Position numbers and translations under genes: made by a program. Source: Kitasatospora sp. NBC_00240 (GTDB taxonomy: Bacteria > Actinomycetota > Actinomycetes > Streptomycetales > Streptomycetaceae). Taken from it: 64,000 nt of DNA. The notes below the pieces were generated by a model. The model was not told the origin of the DNA, did no database searches, and worked only from the letters and a program-made list of their open reading frames with translations. Of this stretch, positions 41,020-48,974 are shown in pieces. The stretch covers positions 8,370,001 through 8,434,000 of the forward strand of contig NZ_JAPEMU010000001.1 in the NCBI RefSeq assembly GCF_026342405.1, written 5' to 3'. The stretch's first letter is position 1. Each line of letters opens with the position of its first letter.

Positions 41020-41191
41020 GGGGCGGCTCGGTGGTGAGGGTGCGGTGGTCGCGGATGAGAGCCCGTAGGACGTCGAGACGGCGGCGGGCCAAAGCGAGGA
41101 TCGCCTGCGTGAGGCTCTTGCCCTCGCTTCTCTTCCGGTCGCAGAACGTCTTCGACGTGGGGCAGAAACGGGCGGTGATCTGGGCGGCCAA
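41020..41191 (-). pseudogene. C-terminal fragment of an IS110/IS116-type transposase
   Basis: DRKRSEGKSLTQAILALARR followed by RLDVLRALIRDHRTL matches the end of the Transposase_20 domain of IS110-family enzymes, whose consensus there reads RKRAEGK..ALARRR.DVL.AMLRD. Only ~55 residues remain and no N-terminal DEDD catalytic part is present. It is an old insertion scar between two unrelated genes. Confidence 0.5.
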
Positions 41192-41359
41192 TCAGTCAAA
41201 GCCACACGTACGGCATGAGAGCTTTCAGCCACACCCAGGCCCCTGGGTCTCCCGATCGTACGAAGGACCGGGATCAACCCGCCAACACGGTGAGGAGCGC
41301 TTTCAGGCCGGGCTCCGATCGGGTGATGGCCGGGCGGGTCGGCGTGCGGGCGGAACGAA

Positions 41360-41422
41360 CGAGGCTCCCGGGCGGTCGAGCGAGATGTCCTACGTCTCGA
41401 GCGGCCAGCCGAGGGAGCCTCG
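41360..41422. repeat. Inverted repeat with nested stem downstream of the TetR gene
   Basis: CGAGGCTCCC (41360-41369) and GGGAGCCTCG (41413-41422) are perfect inverted copies 43 bp apart, with a nested CGAGA/TCTCG stem. It could be the TetR gene terminator, or a trace of the insertion element next to it. No gene is supportable from 41192 to 41483. Confidence 0.5.
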
Positions 41423-41483
41423 TCGGTCACCAGTCCTGCCGCACCGGTACTGCCGCATGCCGCATGCCCGGCCGGTGCGGCGA

Positions 41484-42107
41484 CTACGGCTGCGTCCGTG
41501 CCGCGGTGCGTCGGTCGACGCCGGGGCCGGCGTCCCTGCTGGCGAGCAGTCGGTCGACGAGGAGTTCGGGGTAGCCGGTGGCCGGTGGGTCGATGCCGAA
41601 GATCGCCCGCAGGTAGAACGGTGCGATGAGTTGGTCGAGGATCTGTTCCAGGGGTGGTGGGGTCTCGCCGCGGGCGGTGGCCCGCTGGCGGATCTGTTCG
41701 ATGGAGTGCATCCGGCGTCGGAAGTGCTGGGCTCGCTCGTCCTGGGCCTGGGCGCTGTTGGGCATGGAGAGGATGACGGCGCGTACGAGGGCGCGTCCTT
41801 GGGGGGTGCGGATGCTGGCGACGCTGGTTTCCGCCCAGGCGAGGAGGTCGCCGCGCAGGGTGCCGGTGTCGTTCAGCGGTGAGTCGCGTTCGAGCCGGGT
41901 GGTGACCATGTCGGCCAGGAGCGTGTCGAGGCTGCCCCAGCGCCGGTAGACGCTGGTGTGGTTGACGCCGGCGCGTTGCGCGATCGCGGGGATGTTGAGG
42001 TCTTCGCCGCCCGGGTCGGAGAGCAGGTCGATGACGGCCTGGTGGACGGCCTCGCGGACCTGTTCGGGGCTCTTGCGGATGCGTGCGGTCGGTTGTTTCG
42101 AAGTCAC
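41484..42107 (-). CDS. TetR/AcrR-family regulator
   Basis: A 207-residue TetR protein with helix-turn-helix NIPAIAQRAGVNHTSVYRRW. The C-terminal domain is of the TetR_C_11-like class (FYLRAIFGIDPPATGYPELLVDRLL). It is divergent from an alpha/beta hydrolase gene across ~105 bp holding two 18-bp operators. GTG 42107 sits next to GGGGAA, which is tight spacing; no better start is seen. It probably represses the hydrolase and itself. Confidence 0.9.
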   Translation of the reverse strand: MTSKQPTARIRKSPEQVREAVHQAVIDLLSDPGGEDLNIPAIAQRAGVNHTSVYRRWGSLDTLLADMVTTRLERDSPLNDTGTLRGDLLAWAETSVASIRTPQGRALVRAVILSMPNSAQAQDERAQHFRRRMHSIEQIRQRATARGETPPPLEQILDQLIAPFYLRAIFGIDPPATGYPELLVDRLLASRDAGPGVDRRTAARTQP

Positions 42108-42118
42108 TTCCCCATCGT

Positions 42119-42187
42119 AAGCACAGATGTTTGCTTTGGGTGCCTCGGAGGGGCTACGGTTCTCGTCGTAAGCACAGATCAGTGCTT
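42119..42187. promoter_or_regulatory. Two 18-bp operator copies between TetR and hydrolase genes
   Basis: AAGCACAGATGTTTGCTT (42119-42136) and AAGCACAGATCAGTGCTT (42170-42187) share the same left half within a 14-bp direct repeat, TCGTAAGCACAGAT. The second is a near-perfect palindrome with AAGCAC/GTGCTT arms. They are 51 bp apart, and each lies next to one of the two divergent start regions. Confidence 0.7.
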
Positions 42188-42212
42188 AATGCATCCGAGG
42201 AGAGCGTGTCCG

Positions 42213-43433
42213 ATGAAGCAGCTGCTGTTCCCGAACAACATCCAGTTCTGGTACGAGACCCTGCGCTCGATGAGCCACATCGCCTACGGCGGGGCCGACT
42301 TCGGCGAGGTCGTCGCCACCGGTGAGCGCATCACCGAGGGCGACTACGCCAGCTGGTACACCGAGTGGACGGCCACCGCCGACCAGGTGTCCGGCCAGGC
42401 CGAGAAGGCGCTGGCGGCCGGTCACCGGGTGAGTGCCCGGGACGGCTTCCTGCGGGCCTCGAACTACTACCGGTCGGCGGAGTTCTTCCTGCACGGCCAC
42501 CCCTGCGACCCGCGGCACGACCACGCCTACGACCGCAGCGTGGCGTGCTTCCGAGCGGCGGCCGCGCTGTTCACCCCGATCATCGAGCCGGTCGAGATCC
42601 CGTACGAGGGCACCACCCTGCCGGGCTACCTGTACCGCGTCGACGACTCCGGCACCCCGCGGCCGACGCTGATCATGCACAACGGCTTCGACGGCACCGC
42701 GGAGGAACTGCACTTCTTCGGGGCGATGGCCGGCGTCGAGCGCGGCTACACCGTGCTGGTCTTCGACGGCCCCGGCATGCCCGGTCCGCGTCACCACGAG
42801 GGCCTGGTGTTCCGTCCCGACTGGGAGAACGTCGTCACCCCGGTCGTGGACTTCGCCGAGACCCTCCCGGACGTCGACAACAGCCGCATCGCGCTCCTCG
42901 GAATCAGCATGGGCGGGATCCTCGCCCCCAGGGCCGCCGCGTTCGAGCACCGCCTGGCCGCGCTGGTCGCCGTCGACGGCCTCTACGACCTCGGCGAGAC
43001 CTCCGTCCGCAACATCCCCGGCACCCGCGAGGAGGCCGAGCGGCTCCTGCGCGCACAGTCCGCTCCCGAACTCGACGCCGCCCTCGAGCAGATCATGGCC
43101 AAGGATCCGATCGCCCGCTGGGCGATCAACCACGGCATGTACGTCATGGGTGTCGACACCCCCCGCGCCTTCAACGCCTCCTACCTCGACTACACCCTCG
43201 CCGGCGGCATCGCCGAACGGATCCAGTGCCCCACCCTGGTGTGCGACGCCGAGGAGGACATGTTCTTCAAGGGCCAGCCCGAACAGCTCTACGACCACCT
43301 CACCTGCCCCAGGACCCTGATGGTGTTCACCGCCGAGGAGGGTGCCGGCGCCCACTGCCACCCCGGCGCCATGCGCCTGACCCAGGCCCGCATCTACGAC
43401 TGGCTCGACGACATCCTCAAAGCGACCGCCTGA
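42213..43433 (+). CDS. Alpha/beta hydrolase of the FrsA/2,6-dihydroxypseudooxynicotine-hydrolase-like group
   Basis: A 406-residue cytosolic hydrolase with a helical N-terminal cap domain (~130 residues) and a catalytic domain: oxyanion HNGFDGTAEEL, nucleophile S232 in LGISMGGILA, acid in VCDAEEDMFF and H in GAGAHCHPG. Related enzymes cleave C-C bonds or esters of aromatic or diketone compounds. The substrate is probably the ligand of the divergent TetR, or a close relative. ATG 42213 has GAGGAG 11 nt upstream. Confidence 0.85.
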   Translation: MKQLLFPNNIQFWYETLRSMSHIAYGGADFGEVVATGERITEGDYASWYTEWTATADQVSGQAEKALAAGHRVSARDGFLRASNYYRSAEFFLHGHPCDPRHDHAYDRSVACFRAAAALFTPIIEPVEIPYEGTTLPGYLYRVDDSGTPRPTLIMHNGFDGTAEELHFFGAMAGVERGYTVLVFDGPGMPGPRHHEGLVFRPDWENVVTPVVDFAETLPDVDNSRIALLGISMGGILAPRAAAFEHRLAALVAVDGLYDLGETSVRNIPGTREEAERLLRAQSAPELDAALEQIMAKDPIARWAINHGMYVMGVDTPRAFNASYLDYTLAGGIAERIQCPTLVCDAEEDMFFKGQPEQLYDHLTCPRTLMVFTAEEGAGAHCHPGAMRLTQARIYDWLDDILKATA

Positions 43434-43464
43434 GGAGCCGACGACCCGGCACCGCGACGGGGCC

Positions 43465-44001
43465 CTACCTGGGAATCGGCCGGACCATCGCGATCAACGG
43501 GGGTGCCTCCGAAGTCGGCGGCACCTCGTTGACCGGCTCGTAGCCCCACGCCCGGTAGAGCGCTACGACCTTTCCGTCGCCGGCCGCCGGGTTGACCATG
43601 AGCGCCACCTGCTCCTCGCTGCGCCCGGCCAGGAGTTCGTCGTGGATGCGGCGGGCCGCACCGGTGCCGCGCCAGCGGGAACGCACCCCGATCTCCTTCA
43701 GTGCCAGCGTGGGGTGAGCGGTGATCTCGCCGGGCATCGGTCTGCTCATGCGGGCCCACCACGGGTCGCCGGACTCGATCGTGTTGCCGTAGGCGTAGCC
43801 GACGGGCAGGCCCGCGTCGTAGCCGATGACGGCCTCGAAGCCGGGTTCCGAGCCGTGCCGGTCGAGGCGTTCCGCGAAGGCGGTGACCGCGTAGTTGGGC
43901 AGGTGGAGCAGCGGCGCCCGGACGTCGGAGTACACGTCGACGAGGGTCCGGCGGACCGGCTCGGTGAGCCGTGGATGATGTCGCAGCTCCATGTCGGTCA
44001 C
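43465..44001 (-). CDS. GNAT-family N-acetyltransferase
   Basis: A 178-residue GNAT. The acetyl-CoA motif A is LALKEIGVRSRWRGTGAARR (RxxGxG/A), followed by motif B VALYRAWGYEP. A central strand GFEAVIGYDAGLPVGYAYGN is typical. GTG 44001 follows AGGGGGTC with 5 nt spacing and overlaps the stop of a 33-codon frame by 4 nt; ATG 43992 is the alternative start. Substrate is unknown. It converges with the hydrolase gene. Confidence 0.85.
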   Translation of the reverse strand: MTDMELRHHPRLTEPVRRTLVDVYSDVRAPLLHLPNYAVTAFAERLDRHGSEPGFEAVIGYDAGLPVGYAYGNTIESGDPWWARMSRPMPGEITAHPTLALKEIGVRSRWRGTGAARRIHDELLAGRSEEQVALMVNPAAGDGKVVALYRAWGYEPVNEVPPTSEAPPLIAMVRPIPR

Positions 44002-44099
44002 ATGACCCCCTGGGTGTCGTGGGCGTAGCGGTCCCACACTCGCGCACGACTGCTGCCGGACGCCAGGGCGTTGAGCGCGGCGCTGAAGCGGTTGCGCAT
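43998..44099 (-). CDS. Possible 33-residue small protein coupled to the GNAT gene
   Basis: ATG 44099 opens a frame whose TGA stop overlaps the GNAT GTG start (GTGA). The peptide begins MRNRFSAALNALASGSSR and ends RYAHDTQGVM. It is amphipathic and basic, without a signal. The coupling argues for translation, but no strong ribosome site precedes it. It could be a real small protein or simply a leader peptide. Region 44100-44383 has no other supportable gene. Confidence 0.35.
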   Translation of the reverse strand: MRNRFSAALNALASGSSRARVWDRYAHDTQGVM

Positions 44100-44383
44100 G
44101 CCGGCCACACGGGGGAGGTGCACTCCTCGCGGAGACCGCGGGGGAGGAAACCACGCCGCGCTGATCAGGCGCGCCGGCGCCACCCGCCACCACCGGTACC
44201 GCGGACGCCCAGGCCTCCGGCCGCTCACCGACACCGCGCCCGCGCTGCGGAGGATGCGAACCGGTCGGCTCGCACCCGACCGGAGCCGGAACTTCGGCCT
44301 TGACAGACCCCCCGGGCGGGCGTCGGCCGCCCCCGCGAGCAGCCGGCGCGGCCGTGTCAGGCCGGGCGGAGCCGCCGGAGGAC

Positions 44384-44680
44384 TCACCCCGACCGCACCG
44401 GCCAGCGCGCACCAGGCGTCTTGACCACCCGGTCGCCGACGCCGAGCGCGTTGTACGTCCGGCCGTCCACCGCCACGGCGAGCTCCTGTCCCTCGTCGGT
44501 GCGGATCCGCATCATGCAGCGGGTCGTCGTGCCGTAGGTGCCGGTCGAGCTGCTCACCCACCGGGCGGTGACCTCCCCGGTGTAGGCGTCGTCGACCGCG
44601 TTCGCCCGCTGCACGGCGATCACCGCCAGGACGAGGACGAGCGGGCCGAGGGCGAGGATCAGGAAAACGGTGCTCGACAT
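44384..44680 (-). CDS. Small single-pass membrane protein
   Basis: A 98-residue protein. The N-terminal helix SSTVFLILALGPLVLVLAVI spans the membrane, and the rest is a small beta-rich domain (YTGEVTARWVSS, RCMMRIRTDEGQELAVAVDG, VGDRVVKTPG) outside or inside the membrane. Such OB-like domains are common in short actinomycete envelope proteins of unknown role. ATG 44680 follows a GGGGGG track by 5 nt. Confidence 0.7.
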   Translation of the reverse strand: MSSTVFLILALGPLVLVLAVIAVQRANAVDDAYTGEVTARWVSSSTGTYGTTTRCMMRIRTDEGQELAVAVDGRTYNALGVGDRVVKTPGARWPVRSG

Positions 44681-44733
44681 GTGCGCCCCCCGCGTCGACG
44701 ACGGCACGGGCCGTCCACGGCAGCGTACCGGTC

Positions 44734-45000
44734 ATGGAGGCGCCGGCCCAGAAGGCGTACCCGGAAGGGGAGTTCCGGCCGGGCGGGATGTTCGCGGTCC
44801 TGGTCCACAACGACCGCCTCTGCCTGATCCGACGCCGGCGAAGGCCGCCCTCCAGCTCTGCCCGGCCATCGGTGACGCCCTCGACCACCGCCGGTCGACC
44901 ACCCCGTGGTCCCCGGCGTCGGCCACCACCCGCGGCACGCGCGGCGAGCCTGGCGCGACATCGTCGATCTGCTCGCCGAGTGCCTTTCTCTCACGGAATG
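44734..45000 (+). pseudogene. Possible NUDIX hydrolase remnant
   Basis: EGEFRPGGMFAVLVHNDRL continued by CLIRRRR resembles the first strand of NUDIX proteins, but the LPGG and NUDIX box expected next are missing. A helical tail WRDIVDLLAECLSLTE appears in another frame and ends at a stop. An internal deletion with a frameshift would explain this. Assignment is tentative. Confidence 0.25.
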
Positions 45001-45102
45001 ATCGGGAACTGGACCGCACACCTGTGGCGAGCCGTCTGCTCGTGTGAGCCTGCCGGCCGGGAAGCACCCGCTCGACCGCACCCCGGCCGGTGACGGGTCG
45101 TC

Positions 45103-45456
45103 TCAAGGCCGCGCGGCAACCCACTCGGCCAGGTGCTCCAGGACGTACCAGTGGGTTCGGCCGGTGACACCTGCGGTGCGCCGGACCACGTCGTCGGCCC
45201 GGGACAGTGCTTCGCGGAGCGCGTCGTCGGTGGTGCCGAGCAGAGGGACGGCCTCCTGGAGCGTCACGATCGGAGGCCGCCCGTCGTTGCGGGCGGCGAA
45301 CTGCGCTAGGGCCGCGTCCTCGTCGGTGTACAGCCATAGCCTTCTGTCGCCCCGGAAGAGTTTGTCATCCTCAGTGTGACGCCCCCGCGCGTACCGGTCC
45401 GGCCGAACCGGACCCGAGCCGGGAACCAGCGGCCGCGCAGGGACGTCCCCGCCCAT
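45103..45456 (-). CDS. Small hypothetical protein with DNA-binding-like C-terminus
   Basis: About 117 residues if started at ATG 45456. The well-formed part is DRRLWLYTDEDAALAQFAAR then VTLQEAVPLLGTTDDALREA and WYVLEHLAEWVAARP. The second half resembles an excisionase or MerR-like helix pair followed by a long helix. The start is uncertain because the divergent gene begins only 21 bp away; the true start may be nearer 45360. Function unknown. Confidence 0.5.
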   Translation of the reverse strand: MGGDVPARPLVPGSGPVRPDRYARGRHTEDDKLFRGDRRLWLYTDEDAALAQFAARNDGRPPIVTLQEAVPLLGTTDDALREALSRADDVVRRTAGVTGRTHWYVLEHLAEWVAARP

Positions 45457-45477
45457 AACCGGACCGAAGGAGCGCCT

Positions 45478-46353
45478 GTGCAACCGGCCGACAGGACCGA
45501 AGCACTCCACGTCGAATTCGACCGCTTCCAACTGGCGGGCACCGTACGCGGCCGGGCCGTCGTGCGGGTCCGGCCGAACCCCGCGGACCGGCAGAGTCGC
45601 ACGGTGCTGCGGCTGCGCCGCTTCCTGCCCCGCCTGGTCGATTTCCGCCGGCGCGACCTCGACGCCGCCGGCTCGCCGTTGGGTCCGGCGTCCGAGGCGG
45701 CGGCCCTGCCGGGGGAGGACCCGCGCCGGTCCGACCACCTGGTGGACCTGCCCGCCGAGGCCGCGTCCCGCGAGTACTACCTGGAGTGGGCGCTCGACCC
45801 GGCGGACCATCCGAGGATCGGAGCCAAGGGCGACGAGATGATGCTGTTCCGCGTGCAACTCGTCCACATCCACGCCGACGGCCCGGAGACGCTCGAGCAA
45901 CAGAAGCCGCTCCTCATCTCCTGGTCCGACGCGGACGGCGTACTTCGCGGCTCGTGGCAGCAGCCGGGCCGCACCCCGGAGCCGCTACGCCAGGCGCTGA
46001 CCGAGCTGCTCGGGGCCCCGCAGAGGCATGCGTCCGCCTGCGGGGACTGCCGCCTGCGGGTGGAACTCGATCGGCTGCTGCGGGAGGACGCGCTCTGGGC
46101 GTGCCAGGACGGGCCGGAGCTGGAGGAGATCCGCAGGTTGCTCGTACTGCGGGAGCTGCAACCGGATTCCGGCTCCCTCGGCTACGACACCTACCGGGGC
46201 CATCCCGAGCATCCCCCGCACGCCCACCCCGACATCGCCGAGGAACTGGCTGCCGCCCACGCACGGCATCACGCCCGCCTGCTCGCCTACGCGCCGTCCG
46301 AGCCGGGCGACCGGCCCGGCCGGGCGTCCCACACGAACCCTGACAGGTATTGA
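45478..46353 (+). CDS. Hypothetical protein with a CxxC motif
   Basis: A 291-residue soluble protein I do not recognise. The N-terminal half is strand-rich (ALHVEFDRFQLAGTVRGRAV, RTVLRLRRFLPRLVDFRRRD). The middle has EYYLEWALDPADHPR and MMLFRVQLVHIHADG, then a polyampholyte helical C-terminus with CGDCRLRVELDRLL and a His-rich end. GTG 45478 has AAGGAG 5 nt upstream. Coding bias is strong, so the gene is likely real. Confidence 0.75.
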   Translation: MQPADRTEALHVEFDRFQLAGTVRGRAVVRVRPNPADRQSRTVLRLRRFLPRLVDFRRRDLDAAGSPLGPASEAAALPGEDPRRSDHLVDLPAEAASREYYLEWALDPADHPRIGAKGDEMMLFRVQLVHIHADGPETLEQQKPLLISWSDADGVLRGSWQQPGRTPEPLRQALTELLGAPQRHASACGDCRLRVELDRLLREDALWACQDGPELEEIRRLLVLRELQPDSGSLGYDTYRGHPEHPPHAHPDIAEELAAAHARHHARLLAYAPSEPGDRPGRASHTNPDRY

Positions 46354-46439
46354 GCTCGTTTCCATCGTGAAGTCGCCGGTCATCGGGCCGGCGTGGGCCG
46401 CCTGCTCCGGACGGCCGGCCGCGACCCGACCGGCCACGG

Positions 46440-46556
46440 TTCGGCGAGCCCGACGAGATCGCGGCCGCGGTGGCGTACCTGTGCAGCACCTACGCCCAGT
46501 ACGTCAGCGGAGCGACGATCCGCGTGGACGGCGGGCTCATCCGCTCCGCGTTCTGA
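46440..46556 (+). pseudogene. C-terminal fragment of a short-chain dehydrogenase (SDR)
   Basis: FGEPDEIAAAVAYLCSTYAQ followed by YVSGATIRVDGGLIRSAF and a stop is the typical SDR C-terminus (GxPxEIAxxVxFL...GxxxxVDGG). The preceding sequence carries no SDR catalytic or cofactor motif, so only about 38 codons remain. Confidence 0.6.
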
Positions 46557-46706
46557 ACCCGCCCGTCCCCGGGCGGGCCGTGCCTCGACGCCGCGGTGCT
46601 TGCCTGCCCGCGGCCGACGCGGGCGGCCGGAGCCGCCTTCGCCGGGGCGGCACCGGCTGCCCGCCCGCTCCGGCCCCCCGCCCGGAGCAGCGCGCGGTTC
46701 CCGCCG

Positions 46707-47834
46707 TCAGTAGGGGCCGTCGACGTTGTCGATGGAGCCGTAGAAGTCGGCGGCGTAGTTGCAGGCGGCGGTGATGTTGGCCACCGGGTCGTAGATGTCC
46801 ATGGAGGTGCCCGGTACGTGGTACGCCTGGAAGGTGGGGTCGATCACCTGGAGCAGCCCCTTCGACGGGTGGCCGGCCGCGGCGTTGGAGTCGGTGAGGT
46901 TGATGGCCTGCGGATTGCCGGACGACTCCCGCATGATGTTGCGGTAGATCCCGTCGTAGCTGCCCGGGATGTGGTTGTCGGCCATGACGACCAGGGCGTC
47001 CTTGATCCAGGTGTCCAGGTCGCCGGTGGCCTGGGTGGTCGGCGCCTGGGTGGTCACTGCCTGGGCGGGCGACGCCTGGCCCGGCGCCGGGGTGGCCTGC
47101 GCGGCGGGCCGGGTGCTGCCGCCCGCGTTCGCGTACTGGCCGGTGGCCTGCCAGGTGCCGCCGCCGGATGCCCCGGTCCAGGTGTGGGTCGAGCCGGATG
47201 CCCCGGTCCAGGTGTGGGTCGAGCCGGATTCCCCGGTCCAGGAGTGGGTGGCCGCGCCGCTGTCGGAGGTGGCGTGAGCGGACGCGGCGGCGGTGGGTGC
47301 CGACGTCACGGCTGCCGGCGCCGTAGCGGGGGCGGGGGTACCGGACGCGGCGGTGGCCGGGTGGCCGGCCGCCCACGTCCCGGCTGTGCGGGACGGCGTG
47401 GCGGAAGGGTGCGCGGCGGGCGAGGTAGCGGCTGCAGCACGGGCCGTACCGGTGTCGGTACCGCGTTGCGGGGGGAGGGCCGCGCGCTGCGCGGGGATCG
47501 CGGAGGTGCGCTGCGCGGGGATCGCGGAGGTGCGCTGCACCGGGATCGCGGAGGTGCGTTGGGTGGGTAGGGCCGTGCGCTGCGCGCGGGGCGCGGAGCT
47601 GCTGTGACCGGCCACGGCGGCGTGGTGGGCGGAGGTGGGAGTGCTCCATGTGGTGGGTTCGAGCTGGGTGGCCTGAGGGGAGGTCGCTGTGACCGGGCTC
47701 GGGTCGCTGCCATGGCTGGGGGTGGCGTTTGCGGCGGCGACCGCGACGGCCGCACCGGCCAGCGCCGCGGTGGTCATCCACCGCCCGGACAGGAGAGTGG
47801 TCGGGATCCGGCGGGGACGGGCGTGCTTCGGCAT
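46707..47834 (-). CDS. Secreted transglycosylase (SLT-like) with low-complexity stalk
   Basis: A 375-residue secreted protein. The signal region (RWMTTAALAGAAVAVAAANA) is followed by ~200 residues of Ala/Thr/Ser/Pro-rich stalk with two internal repeats: QRTSAIPA three times and SGSTHTWTGA twice. The C-terminal lysozyme-like domain starts near LDTWIKDALVVMADNHIPGS and has the catalytic Glu in IMRESSGNPQAIN, then GLLQVIDPTFQAYHV. These cleave glycan strands in peptidoglycan. ATG 47834 is clear. More than 400 bp without genes lie upstream, giving room for a regulatory leader. Confidence 0.88.
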   Translation of the reverse strand: MPKHARPRRIPTTLLSGRWMTTAALAGAAVAVAAANATPSHGSDPSPVTATSPQATQLEPTTWSTPTSAHHAAVAGHSSSAPRAQRTALPTQRTSAIPVQRTSAIPAQRTSAIPAQRAALPPQRGTDTGTARAAAATSPAAHPSATPSRTAGTWAAGHPATAASGTPAPATAPAAVTSAPTAAASAHATSDSGAATHSWTGESGSTHTWTGASGSTHTWTGASGGGTWQATGQYANAGGSTRPAAQATPAPGQASPAQAVTTQAPTTQATGDLDTWIKDALVVMADNHIPGSYDGIYRNIMRESSGNPQAINLTDSNAAAGHPSKGLLQVIDPTFQAYHVPGTSMDIYDPVANITAACNYAADFYGSIDNVDGPY

Positions 47835-48020
47835 GGCGGGCTCCGGTACTCAGGGGGGACGGGGGAGGGGGGGACGGGGGACGGCTACGGCTACGGTGCG
47901 AGGCCGTGCCCGGGTGACGTGTGCCGGGGCATGTGTGCCGGGCGCGCGGGCCGGGCGAGAACCGGGAGTCACGGTTCGGGCAGCACGAGCTGTCCCGACG
48001 GGCCGGCCGGGCCGCTGTGA

Positions 48021-48090
48021 TGCCGGTGCCGGTGCCGGTGCCGACGATGGCAGTGGCAGTGGCAGTGGCAGTGGCAGTGGCAGCGGCAGG
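48021..48090. repeat. Hexanucleotide tandem repeats
   Basis: GCCGGT repeats about four times (48021-48042), followed by GGCAGT about six times (48049-48090). Confidence 0.85.
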
Positions 48091-48781
48091 GCGCGGATGC
48101 CGGCGTCGCGGGGCAGGGGTGGGGATCGTGCGACGCGCGGGGGACGGCGGGAGGGGCGGTGGTGGGTGGGCGTACCGGGGCGGATGCGCCCGGTCTGCGG
48201 CTGCGGATCTGCGCCGCTCGGGTCCCCCGTGGAGATTAGTCAGTGCACCGACCGATGGGGGTTGGGACTTTCTACCCTTCGGTGGCACCGGAGTCCAGGC
48301 TTCTCCGGGAAATAGACCTGAAGGCGGCATATGTCCGTTACTGAAGCTATTCAGGGCCTTTGGGGTACTTGAAGAGTGTGGAAGTGGCGGGCCGGGGCAC
48401 CCCCCGGGGGGCGTCGGTGCGGCCCCGGTGCGCACCGGCCTCGCCTCGGCCGCTCAGCCGCCGGTCAGCCGCCGGGGGGTGCGGGGGCTTCCTGGAGCTG
48501 CGGTGGCCAGGCGTCGGCGGAGTCTTCCGCAGGCCGGCGGCGGCGCTCCGCCCAAACTCGTCGGCGGTGATGGCCTGGACGGCCGACCTCGGCGTGCACG
48601 CCACCGCTCGCGGCCGCGGGCCCGGCGGCTACCTGCTCAGGATTCCGCAGGTGGGGCCGGTGCAGGGGGCGGACAGGGAGGTTCCGGGCGGCCCTCGGTG
48701 GTTCTCGGAGGCCCTCGGAGCCCCGCGCGAGGTCCCCGCCGGTGCCACTGTGTGGGGCCGGCGCCGGTGGGTCTCGTGACG

Positions 48782-48826
48782 GTGTCGATCTGCCGCGTCG
48801 ATCTGCCGTGTCGATCTGCCGTGTCG
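48782..48826. repeat. 13-bp tandem repeat
   Basis: GTGTCGATCTGCC occurs three and a half times in direct tandem with one base substitution (GCGTCG in the second unit). Confidence 0.85.
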
Positions 48827-48974
48827 CGACGAGGCCGAGCTGCCCTGCGCGCCCGGCGAGGCTCCCGCTCCACGAGCCGTCGACGGCCGGGGCCCGGCTC
48901 TTGGCGCGATCATGGCAGCCGGGGCGGGCCTGCGCGTCGTGGGACCGGTGGCGATGGTCGGCCCGCCGGCCGGC

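Larger units (their letters stand above)
47835..48974. other. Long non-coding region with repeats upstream of the transglycosylase
   Basis: No supportable gene. The part nearest the transglycosylase would be its 5' leader. CCGGAG-N9-CTCCGG forms a hairpin at about 48287-48310, beside AT-richer sequence (48300-48365) that may hold the promoter. On the plus strand GC-rich open frames exist, but with no convincing start or domain. I looked for a c-di-AMP (ydaO) or other riboswitch, as is common before wall hydrolases in actinomycetes, and could not confirm one by eye. Confidence 0.4.

Noticed and set aside
31133..42107. Idea that 31-42 kb is a prophage or integrative plasmid
   Set aside because: Only scattered remnants (a helix-turn-helix fragment, an IS110 tail, LysM/PG-binding proteins) are seen. 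There is no integrase, capsid, tail, replication gene or att repeat.
47835..48400. c-di-AMP or cobalamin riboswitch before the transglycosylase
   Set aside because: Core motifs could not be matched by eye, so it is not listed as a feature, only as a point to check.
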